Shown: positions 1 to 5,505 of the stretch, in pieces | Layout: each line of letters starts with the position of its first letter | How positions within the stretch are numbered: the first letter of the stretch is position 1 | Origin: Alphaproteobacteria bacterium | GTDB lineage: Bacteria > Pseudomonadota > Alphaproteobacteria > Micavibrionales > Micavibrionaceae | NCBI GenBank assembly: GCA_030427765.1 | Contig: JAUICS010000123.1 | Location: 1 to 5,505, forward strand | Length of the DNA: 5,505 nt | Reading direction: 5' to 3' | The notes under the pieces: generated by a model | Databases searched by the model: none | Told to the model about the DNA's origin: nothing | Seen by the model: only the letters and a program-made list of their open reading frames with translations | Program-made: the position numbers and the translations under genes

Positions 1-626
1 ATACGCACAACACAGAACATTCAAAAGATTGGCTGGATCGGTTTGAACGGATTACGGCCAAATCTCCACAACTATCAACTGATCTTTCTATCCAACCCAT
101 AAAGGCTAAGGACTACCCGAAATACCCAGATGACATGCGCCGCCTGTATAACCAAGGGTATGCATTCAATTGGGAATCAACACCGGTATCATATGAAGAA
201 AGCAATTTCTTATACGGCTTCATGAAGCCGGTATTATTCGATGATTGGATGATTATGGCATGGCAGGGCGATAAACCGGTCGGAATGTTATCACTCATCC
301 CTAACGTTGATGAAAAAATCAGGGATTTAAATGGAAAACTCGGGATTTTTAACACATTAAAACTGGGATACCGTCTCTACACGGGCTCATTTCACACCAC
401 GCGTATTCCAATTATATGTATCCACCCATCGCTTCGGAATACGGCGGCCGGAGCATACATATCATCCGGCATGATGGCACAATGCCTAAAAACCGCCCTC
501 AAAAACAATGTAAAAGCCATTGAAATTAGCTGGATGCTGGAAGACAATGCCGCCATACTCAATCTGGTAAAAAAATTGCCTTCCGAATACACACGGACAT
601 ATAGAATCTATGAAAAAAACCTTTGA
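1..626 (+). CDS. GNAT-fold N-acyltransferase, 3' part only (5' end outside window)
   Basis: The frame is open from the left edge (first whole codon at base 3) to the TGA at 624-626, giving 207 residues. No start codon occurs in frame before Met at 135, and the sequence upstream of it reads as normal protein, so the gene begins before the window. The visible part looks like the C-terminal acyl-CoA-binding half of a GNAT protein. It has an N-x-W...P segment near residues 57-61, a beta-strand 'DKPVGMLSLIPN' near 90-101, and 'HPSLRNTAAG' at 141-150, which resembles the R-x-x-G-x-G/A pyrophosphate loop with Ala for the first Gly. It ends with 'EISWMLEDN' (174-182) and 'YRIYEKNL' (200-207). This ending matches my memory of a proteobacterial acyltransferase family annotated as GNAT or YghO-like, to which bacterial ceramide synthase-type proteins may be related. 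The substrate is unknown. The following SDR gene starts inside this one, which implies co-translation. The GNAT call is fairly sure; the role is not. Confidence 0.72.
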   Translation, partial: THNTEHSKDWLDRFERITAKSPQLSTDLSIQPIKAKDYPKYPDDMRRLYNQGYAFNWESTPVSYEESNFLYGFMKPVLFDDWMIMAWQGDKPVGMLSLIPNVDEKIRDLNGKLGIFNTLKLGYRLYTGSFHTTRIPIICIHPSLRNTAAGAYISSGMMAQCLKTALKNNVKAIEISWMLEDNAAILNLVKKLPSEYTRTYRIYEKNL

Positions 627-1389
627 TACAGTTGTCATTTCAGGTGCCGGAAGCGGAATAGGTCGCGCCCTCGCCGCACTATATGCCGACCAAACGGAAA
701 CATTGATTTTGTTTGGCCGCAGCCTTGAAAAATTAAACGAAACAGAGTCCATCTGCGCAAAAAAGGGCGCAAAAATTGTGTCCGTCAGCATCGATCTGGC
801 CGATTCAACACGCAGCGAGGATGCGTGCCGAAATATTATGATGAATTATAGTGCCCCCGACGTTGTTATTGCCAATGCGGGCATGGCACTCGGCGCGCCC
901 AAAGGCGCATTGCATGAGTCATACATGGATACAAAGAAACAAATGGATGTAAACTTTCTTGGTTCCGTCGCGTTGATCGAAGCGTGCCTGCCAAAAATGA
1001 TTGAGGCACAGAAAGGGCATATTGCTTTAACCAGCTCCATTGCCGCCATATCCGCTCTTCCATACTGCGCAGGATATTCTGCCAGCAAGGCTGCAATGCT
1101 TAGCTACGGAAACTCTATCCGTGCCGCACTCCGCAAAAAGAATATCGGCGTATCCGTTATTACGCCGGGCTTTGTAGACACAGAAATGGAACGGCGTTTA
1201 AAGGGCGGAAAACCGTTCAAAATGAACGCCGATAACGCCGCCAAAATCATAAAACACGGCATTGATAAAGGCGCCACCTATATTGGTTTCCCGAAACGCC
1301 TTTACTGGGCATCTATCATCGGAAAATGTTTACCCAGAAGCGTGCATGACCGCATCATGACAAAATGGGTAATGCGAGTTGCCCCTTAA
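610..1389 (+). CDS. Short-chain dehydrogenase/reductase (SDR), NADP-preferring type
   Basis: This 259-residue protein is a complete classical SDR, a cytoplasmic NAD(P)H-dependent oxidoreductase with a Rossmann fold. The cofactor loop is 'SGAGSGIG' at 11-18. Gly36-Arg37-Ser38 after the second strand suggests NADP(H) over NAD(H). Asp62 lies in the usual 'DL' turn, NAG is at 89-91 and the structural Asn is Asn115. The catalytic set is Ser143, Tyr156 and Lys160 (YSASK), and 'PGFVDTEM' follows at 186-193. The C-terminal extension (about 225-259) contains aromatic and basic residues ('KRLYWASIIGKC') and may sit on the membrane, as in SDRs acting on lipids. The start lies 17 bases inside the preceding acyltransferase gene with only a weak ribosome site (ACGGA at 593-597), so coupling is likely. 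A similar SDR (RkpH) occurs beside capsule genes in Sinorhizobium. The substrate could be a 3-keto-lipid or a sugar; SDR membership is secure, the substrate is not. Confidence 0.93.
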   Translation: MKKTFDTVVISGAGSGIGRALAALYADQTETLILFGRSLEKLNETESICAKKGAKIVSVSIDLADSTRSEDACRNIMMNYSAPDVVIANAGMALGAPKGALHESYMDTKKQMDVNFLGSVALIEACLPKMIEAQKGHIALTSSIAAISALPYCAGYSASKAAMLSYGNSIRAALRKKNIGVSVITPGFVDTEMERRLKGGKPFKMNADNAAKIIKHGIDKGATYIGFPKRLYWASIIGKCLPRSVHDRIMTKWVMRVAP

Positions 1390-1410
1390 GAACGGGAACG
1401 ATATCCGGAT

Positions 1411-3006
1411 ATGATGAGTTTTGAAATTTTTTACTGCCTCTGTCTTTGTGTTGCCGGCCTTACGCCCGTGGTCATAACCAGTCATTGGTATAGCGACAGC
1501 CTGATAAAACAGGATAACGGGCAAGATATTGCAAAAAACGATTTCTCTTCCCAAATCTTTATATTTTTTACCGTTATACCCTACCTCGCTATATTTATGC
1601 TGCTCCTTGGCGTAACATCATTACCGCTATTTAGTATGTTGCTGACCACCTCTTTATTCCTTGGGGTTTTCGGGGTCAGTATTGCGAAACAGGCCATTTT
1701 AAAAGAACCCCTGGTTTTTCAGGATTTTTTTCTCGCAAAACAAGTCGTCGATCATCCGGGCCTTTATATTGGTTATTTAGGGTATACACGTTTCTTCGCA
1801 TTCATCGGACTTATTACCGTTATCATCGGCATCATGTTTATGCAGGAGCATGGATTACTCATCTCGCTGTATACACGCCTCTCACTGGGTATATTCAGTT
1901 TGATATGTATTGGAATTACCATTGCCTATACATATCTGGAGGTTAAATATTTTAAAAAACTGAGCCTGCCGCCCTTGGAACTTGAGCATAATATTTCTGT
2001 TTACGGTCTTTATGCCGTTTTATGGTTAACGGGAATGAATGTCAGGCTTAACCGTAAACAAGATGTATATAAGAAAAGCCCTAACTGGGTATTTTCCGAT
2101 CAAAAGCCATCATCTGACAAATGCCCGCATATCGTGTTAATTCAAGCAGAATCGTTTATCGCACCAGAACGAATTCTTGAAAATCAGAGTGACATTGAAA
2201 AATGCATGCCGACATGGGCATCCCTGAAACAAGATAATCTATCGGGGTATTTTGATGTACCCGCGTGGGGGGCAAACACCATGCGCACCGAATTTTCTGT
2301 TTTAACGGGTAAAGATAACAAAAATCTCGGGCATCACAGATATAACCCATTCCTAAGCATGCCCGAAAAGAAAACCGATATATGGAGCCTTCCGCATTTT
2401 TTAAAATCGGAACATGGATATTCAAATTATACCATCCATCCATTCAGCGGTCGTTTCTTTGACCGGCATAATACCTACCCGAAACTGGGATTTGATGAAT
2501 TCATCGATGAAGCCGCCTTTAAATATGCCTCGCAACGTGGCCAGCATGTCGCGGACCATGAAATTGCGACCTACACGATCAACAAACTGCATCAATCGAC
2601 CGGACCGGCATTTTCATTCCTCATAACTATGGAAGGGCATGGCCCATGGGGCAAAGACCGCTTGTGTTCGGAAGAACGAAGCGACCCGGCCTATAAAGAT
2701 TTTGCATTGTTGCCTGAACCCCTTCGTCAATACGTCTACCATCTCAATGGGCTTGACCAAATGCTGGCAATTTTCAAGGACAATAGCAAGAATTTGGACA
2801 GGCCACTTATTCTGGCCGTATACGGTGATCATCCGCCAATGCTGGAGTTACAAAACCATAATACGTCTGAGAACAAAAAACATATGACAAATTACTTGAT
2901 TTATACCGCCGGTATACGCTATCCCAAAGATAAATATGTGCATGAAACCTTAGAAAGCGGGCAAATCGGATTGATTTTAGCCTCCCTCTCTGGTTTCGTT
3001 AAATAA
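1411..3006 (+). CDS. Membrane sulfatase-fold phosphoglycerol transferase-like protein (LtaS/MdoB family)
   Basis: This 531-residue protein has five hydrophobic segments (about 4-23, 48-68, 71-92, 126-146, 154-175) followed by a long soluble domain, the layout of lipoteichoic acid synthase and related enzymes. The domain shows the expected metal and catalytic residues. These are Glu247 in 'IQAESF', the nucleophile candidate Thr290 in 'GANTMRTEF' (aligned by eye to T-S-D-S-E-F of LtaS), and Asp473-His474 in 'YGDHPP'. Likely substrate-binding residues are Arg352 in 'FFDRH' and His410 in 'MEGHGPW'. Members of this family transfer phosphoglycerol from phosphatidylglycerol to glycans or lipids outside the inner membrane; other members are phosphoethanolamine transferases or hydrolases. 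A second ATG at 1414 is equally possible as start: GGGAA (1394-1398) is far from both and GGA (1406-1408) favours 1414. It follows the SDR by 21 bases and precedes capsule export genes, so the acceptor may be the capsule or its lipid anchor. As I recall, RkpI of Sinorhizobium has a comparable position. Confidence 0.85.
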   Translation: MMSFEIFYCLCLCVAGLTPVVITSHWYSDSLIKQDNGQDIAKNDFSSQIFIFFTVIPYLAIFMLLLGVTSLPLFSMLLTTSLFLGVFGVSIAKQAILKEPLVFQDFFLAKQVVDHPGLYIGYLGYTRFFAFIGLITVIIGIMFMQEHGLLISLYTRLSLGIFSLICIGITIAYTYLEVKYFKKLSLPPLELEHNISVYGLYAVLWLTGMNVRLNRKQDVYKKSPNWVFSDQKPSSDKCPHIVLIQAESFIAPERILENQSDIEKCMPTWASLKQDNLSGYFDVPAWGANTMRTEFSVLTGKDNKNLGHHRYNPFLSMPEKKTDIWSLPHFLKSEHGYSNYTIHPFSGRFFDRHNTYPKLGFDEFIDEAAFKYASQRGQHVADHEIATYTINKLHQSTGPAFSFLITMEGHGPWGKDRLCSEERSDPAYKDFALLPEPLRQYVYHLNGLDQMLAIFKDNSKNLDRPLILAVYGDHPPMLELQNHNTSENKKHMTNYLIYTAGIRYPKDKYVHETLESGQIGLILASLSGFVK

Positions 3007-3053
3007 GATCGCGCCAAAAGTTTATCTACTGGTATTTCAACACATCATTTTTT

Positions 3054-3058
3054 AAGAG
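3054..3058 (+). promoter_or_regulatory. Ribosome binding site that questions the lipoprotein start
   Basis: AAGAG lies only one base before the ATG at 3060 but seven bases before an in-frame TTG at 3066. Normal spacing would favour the TTG, removing two residues (Met, Pro) without affecting the signal peptide. The ATG stays the default call. Confidence 0.35.
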
Positions 3059-3059
3059 C

Positions 3060-3650
3060 ATGCCCTTGCATAACAACATCATAAATCGTCTTCTTTCTGC
3101 ATGTCTTTTGATTTCCATTACCGGCTTTACCGCTGGATGTGAAACACTCGGATTCAACGATTACAATGATGATGATAATATGCGATCCGGTCCAATATCA
3201 CTCGGTCTGCCATCAGATGTCGAGGCATCACTTTTGACCATGCGGGTTGGCGAAACAATTCGCTACGAAAACAACAAAACAATGTATCTGATGGATAAGT
3301 ACCATTCGGCAAGTAGTGAGTTTTGCTACCGTGTGCGCTATAACAAGGTTATATCAGGAACATCGAACACCAACAAAAACCACCTGAATTCACATATTGA
3401 AATTTATTGCCGTGATGAAGATGGTTTTTTCGAGTCGGTCGAGCGTTTCAAGATTGAGCCTGACATATTCACATATGCACCATATGTGATAGATAAGAAG
3501 GACTTCGAGACGGCACAAGACATCGCCACGCCCGTACCGGCGAAGATGCCGCCTAAAGTTACCGTTGCAGAAACGCCTGAAAAGAGATCGTCGGGAGTTC
3601 CGGGCAAAAAACCACGCCGACCAACGACAGAAGAGTTAATCGCAGAATGA
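3060..3650 (+). CDS. Small putative outer-membrane lipoprotein of capsule export operon
   Basis: I do not recognise this 196-residue protein. It begins with a basic end and a hydrophobic stretch (about 11-24) running into 'FTAGC', a lipobox-like site with Cys27 as the lipidated residue; Thr at -3 is less usual than Leu. Glu28 follows, so there is no Asp +2 inner-membrane retention signal, and the outer membrane is the likely destination by E. coli rules. An acidic stretch (DYNDDDN, 34-40) leads to a compact domain (about 45-145) with Cys89 and Cys117, possibly a disulfide. The pattern 'C...YCRDEDGFFESV' loosely recalls the C-terminal domain of 17-kDa surface-antigen lipoproteins (C-x-n-CR-x-x-DG-x-W), but this is weak. 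The tail (about 158-190) is rich in Pro, Lys and Arg. Its stop overlaps the next start as ATGA, so it is tied to the KpsE-like gene and may be an accessory of the export complex. No terminator separates it from the sulfatase-fold gene 53 bases upstream. Confidence 0.8.
   Translation: MPLHNNIINRLLSACLLISITGFTAGCETLGFNDYNDDDNMRSGPISLGLPSDVEASLLTMRVGETIRYENNKTMYLMDKYHSASSEFCYRVRYNKVISGTSNTNKNHLNSHIEIYCRDEDGFFESVERFKIEPDIFTYAPYVIDKKDFETAQDIATPVPAKMPPKVTVAETPEKRSSGVPGKKPRRPTTEELIAE
3629..3635 (+). promoter_or_regulatory. Ribosome binding site of the KpsE-like gene
   Basis: AGAAGAG inside the end of the lipoprotein gene lies 11 bases before the ATG at 3647. The spacing is slightly long. Together with the ATGA stop-start overlap it suggests translational coupling. 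Confidence 0.4.
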
Positions 3651-4735
3651 CGGAAATCTCAAAACCACCATTTCCATGGGGTAAAGTCAGTTTCATTCTT
3701 TTCGCACTGATACCAACCATATCGGTCATAACATACTACAGCTTTCTGGCATCCCCCGTTTACGTGTGCAAAAGTTCGTTTGCTATTATGCAGCCCGGGG
3801 CCGGTGTCTCTACCGAAACGGATATTATGCAGACTTTACAAGGGCAATCGGGAACACAGGATATATATATTCTTGCCGAGTATATCAAATCAAGCGAATT
3901 GCTTGAGGCACTTGAGGAAGAGCATCAAATCAACGAACATTACACAAACGAAAACATTGATTACTTTTCCAGATTGAAACAGGATGCGCCGTGGCCGGAA
4001 TTTCATTCCTATATGATGGATAAAATTGTTCCGGACATGAATTATGAGGCCAATATTGTAACCCTATCGGTCCTGTCGTATACGCCTGAAAAATGCCAAG
4101 GCGTTTCAAAAACGATTATTTCCAAAGCCGAAGAATTCGTAAATCATTTGAGTGATGAAATTCACAAAGACTTTAAATCCTTTGCAAACGACCAACTTGG
4201 TGAAGCCGAGACGAATATGGTTAAGTCTGGTGAAAACCTGACTACATACCGAAATCCTAATCAGGCGGCGCAAAGCGTTCTGGGTATCATAAGCTCCCTT
4301 GAAAGTGAATACAGTAAGACACAGGTTGAACTGGCTGAAAAACTGCGTATCCATAAACCCGACACACCGGTTATTGAAAGTCTGAAATCACGTCTTAATG
4401 CCCTTCAACGGCAGATAAAGGACGAGCGTAAAAAACTCGCTTCCTCCAGCGGAACGGCACTGAGTGAAGAATTACAGGAATACGAGGGTCTTATATTGCA
4501 GCAGGAATTTTCGCGTAGTCGTTATGAACTCGCCTTGTCGCTTTGGGAAGTTGTTCAAACGGAAGCCTTAAAGAAAACAAAATACCTGATCACAATCCAA
4601 AAACCGCTTATTCCAGATATTGCCGACTGGTTCTACCCAACCAAAAAGGCACTTACCATTGCCGGTACAATACTTCTGATTTATATGGTCATAAGTACTG
4701 TTTATCTGGCGATCAAAGACCATTATGAGGGTTAG
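3647..4735 (+). CDS. Capsule polysaccharide export inner-membrane protein, KpsE/CtrB/BexC family
   Basis: This 362-residue protein has the two-helix layout of polysaccharide co-polymerase/export proteins: a short cytoplasmic N-terminus, a membrane helix at about 13-34, a large periplasmic part, and a second helix at about 334-355. Just after helix 1, 'ASPVYVCKSSFAI' matches the family's S-P-x-Y-x-(S)-x-x-x-F segment. Residues about 155-310 are rich in Glu, Lys, Leu and Gln and predicted to be coiled coil. 'QKPLIPDIADWFYPTKK' (318-334) is the proline-rich motif before the last helix typical of KpsE. Length is close to the family norm (around 360-390). There is no C-terminal kinase domain, unlike Wzc, so it fits ABC-transporter-dependent capsules, in which KpsE links the KpsMT transporter to the outer-membrane KpsD. 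It overlaps the lipoprotein gene by four bases and abuts the OPX gene directly. Cys41 and Cys150 are its only cysteines. The family call is strong; the exact polymer is unknown. Confidence 0.9.
   Translation: MTEISKPPFPWGKVSFILFALIPTISVITYYSFLASPVYVCKSSFAIMQPGAGVSTETDIMQTLQGQSGTQDIYILAEYIKSSELLEALEEEHQINEHYTNENIDYFSRLKQDAPWPEFHSYMMDKIVPDMNYEANIVTLSVLSYTPEKCQGVSKTIISKAEEFVNHLSDEIHKDFKSFANDQLGEAETNMVKSGENLTTYRNPNQAAQSVLGIISSLESEYSKTQVELAEKLRIHKPDTPVIESLKSRLNALQRQIKDERKKLASSSGTALSEELQEYEGLILQQEFSRSRYELALSLWEVVQTEALKKTKYLITIQKPLIPDIADWFYPTKKALTIAGTILLIYMVISTVYLAIKDHYEG
4726..4731 (+). promoter_or_regulatory. Ribosome binding site of the OPX gene
   Basis: TGAGGG, within the last codons of the KpsE-like gene, lies four bases before the ATG at 4736. 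The preceding TAG (4733-4735) abuts that ATG with no gap, which fixes this start and implies re-initiation by the same ribosomes. Confidence 0.7.
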
Positions 4736-5505
4736 ATGACATACAAAATACAATTCCACAATTCGTTCACTGCGTTTCTTATCCTGTTCATGTGTTTGAC
4801 CGTGATGACAACCATATCTTTTGCGCAAGAGGTTGATGAAATCGATGAAAACACGCATACACCGCAAACAACAATGACGCGGACCGCACCGGCGACTACA
4901 AAAAATCCGAATGATACGTTCAATGTTGAGGCTCCGGCTCCATTACAACAGTTTTTTGAAACACGCCTGCAAGAACGTTTGACCAATAATGAAGAAATAA
5001 TGCCGGTTTTCGGTCATGAAATATTCTCCGGCCGTTATGCCTCGACATTGGCTGAAAGCCGTAATCCGGATTACGTCGTGGCACATGGCGATTCGATTAC
5101 CGTATCGTTATGGGGCGCCATTTCATCCATCCACGACCTTATTGTCGACAGCAACGGCGTTATTTTTATCCCCGATGTTGGCCCGATCAAGGTTAGCGGC
5201 ACAAAAAGCTCCGACCTGAACCGCGAGGTTCAAAAGCAAATCGCTCGTACGTTCAACCAGAATGTAAGTGTTTATGCGCATCTAACCGGCGCATCCCGTG
5301 TGTATGTCTTTGTGTCCGGTGGCGTTGTCGCGCCGGGACAATATGAAGGGGCATCTTCGGATTCACTACTGCGCTTTATTGACCGTGCCGGCGGTATTAT
5401 GCCTGAAAAAGGCAGTTTCCGTGACATCCGCATTATTCGTGATGGTGCCGTTATGAAGGGATTTGACCTCTATGATTTCCTTATCAATTTCATCATTTCC
5501 AGAAG
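4736..5505 (+). CDS. Outer-membrane polysaccharide export (OPX) protein, KpsD/CtrA/Wza family, 5' part only
   Basis: The frame is open from ATG 4736 to the right edge, giving 256 residues plus two bases; the stop lies outside. Residues 1-30 form a Sec signal peptide (hydrophobic core about 11-28) with a likely cut after 'SFA' before Gln31. Cys20 lies in the hydrophobic core without small residues before it, so it is not a convincing lipobox, which is KpsD-like rather than Wza-like. A Thr/Pro-rich linker (about 38-60) follows, then 'FGHEIFSG' (92-99), a motif common before the export domain. The polysaccharide export (PES) domain spans about 111-184 ('YVVAHGDSITVSLWG', 113-127; 'GVIFIPDVGPIKVSG', 141-155). 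An SLBB domain starts near 188 ('VYVFVSGGVVAPGQYEG', 189-205). KpsD-type proteins run to about 550 residues, so under half is visible. The protein forms the periplasmic and outer-membrane channel for the capsule, working with the KpsE-like protein encoded just upstream. Confidence 0.92.
   Translation, partial: MTYKIQFHNSFTAFLILFMCLTVMTTISFAQEVDEIDENTHTPQTTMTRTAPATTKNPNDTFNVEAPAPLQQFFETRLQERLTNNEEIMPVFGHEIFSGRYASTLAESRNPDYVVAHGDSITVSLWGAISSIHDLIVDSNGVIFIPDVGPIKVSGTKSSDLNREVQKQIARTFNQNVSVYAHLTGASRVYVFVSGGVVAPGQYEGASSDSLLRFIDRAGGIMPEKGSFRDIRIIRDGAVMKGFDLYDFLINFIISR

Noticed and set aside
113..355. Minus-strand open frame opposite the acyltransferase gene
   Set aside because: It lies wholly opposite a gene with clear family motifs, has no ribosome site, and its translation resembles no protein family.
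2902..2916. 15-base palindrome TATACCG-C-CGGTATA near the end of the sulfatase-fold gene
   Set aside because: It is inside coding sequence, has no run of T after it and a one-base centre, so it is neither a terminator hairpin nor a supported operator; chance is adequate.
2971..3005. Possible promoter (TTGATT ... TAAATA) before the lipoprotein gene
   Set aside because: The spacer is about 23 bases, too long for a sigma-70 promoter, and the second box matches poorly.
3007..3059. Possible terminator between the sulfatase-fold and lipoprotein genes
   Set aside because: There is a short T-run (about 3048-3053) but no GC-rich hairpin before it.
3168..3180. Short GAT repeat in the lipoprotein gene
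   Set aside because: Only a few units encoding an acidic DDDN stretch; too short to call a phase-variable repeat.
4568..4986. Two minus-strand open frames across the KpsE-like/OPX junction
   Set aside because: They lie opposite two well-supported genes, including a signal peptide, and show no domain or start signal of their own.
5016..5219. Plus-strand frame overlapping the PES domain of the OPX gene
   Set aside because: It is an out-of-frame shadow; the OPX frame carries the recognisable motifs.

Overview
The window looks like part of a capsule (or related surface polysaccharide) locus from a Gram-negative bacterium. The outer-membrane export protein, the Wzz/KpsE-type inner-membrane protein and the lipoprotein signal peptide all require a double-membrane cell. 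The gene types fit Proteobacteria, possibly an alphaproteobacterium, because the SDR followed by a membrane sulfatase-fold gene recalls the rhizobial rkp region. The taxon cannot be fixed from this sequence. All six genes lie on the + strand, and the longest non-coding stretch is about 53 bases, so they probably form one transcript that begins before the window and continues after it. No convincing promoter, terminator, RNA gene, mobile element or CRISPR array is visible.

Left part (1-1389): the 3' end of a GNAT-fold acyltransferase gene, then a complete short-chain dehydrogenase/reductase whose start codon lies inside the acyltransferase gene (17-base overlap). This pairing suggests small-molecule or lipid modification chemistry. 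One option is synthesis of an N-acylated long-chain amino lipid, but that is a hypothesis.

Middle (1411-3006): a membrane-anchored sulfatase-fold enzyme of the LtaS/MdoB (phosphoglycerol transferase) type. It has five predicted N-terminal membrane helices and a full set of candidate catalytic residues in its periplasmic domain. It could add phosphoglycerol or a similar group to the exported polymer or to a lipid.

Right part (3060-5505): a small unrecognised lipoprotein, a KpsE/CtrB/BexC-type inner-membrane polysaccharide export protein, and the first 256 codons of a KpsD/CtrA-type outer-membrane polysaccharide export (OPX) protein. The last three genes are tightly coupled: ATGA overlaps lipoprotein and kpsE-like genes, and TAG directly abuts ATG between the kpsE-like and OPX genes. 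The KpsE-like protein has no kinase domain, which points to an ABC-transporter-dependent (group 2-like) capsule system. The matching KpsM/KpsT genes are not in the window. The least understood elements are the lipoprotein and the reason the acyltransferase, SDR and phosphoglycerol-transferase genes sit beside the exporter.
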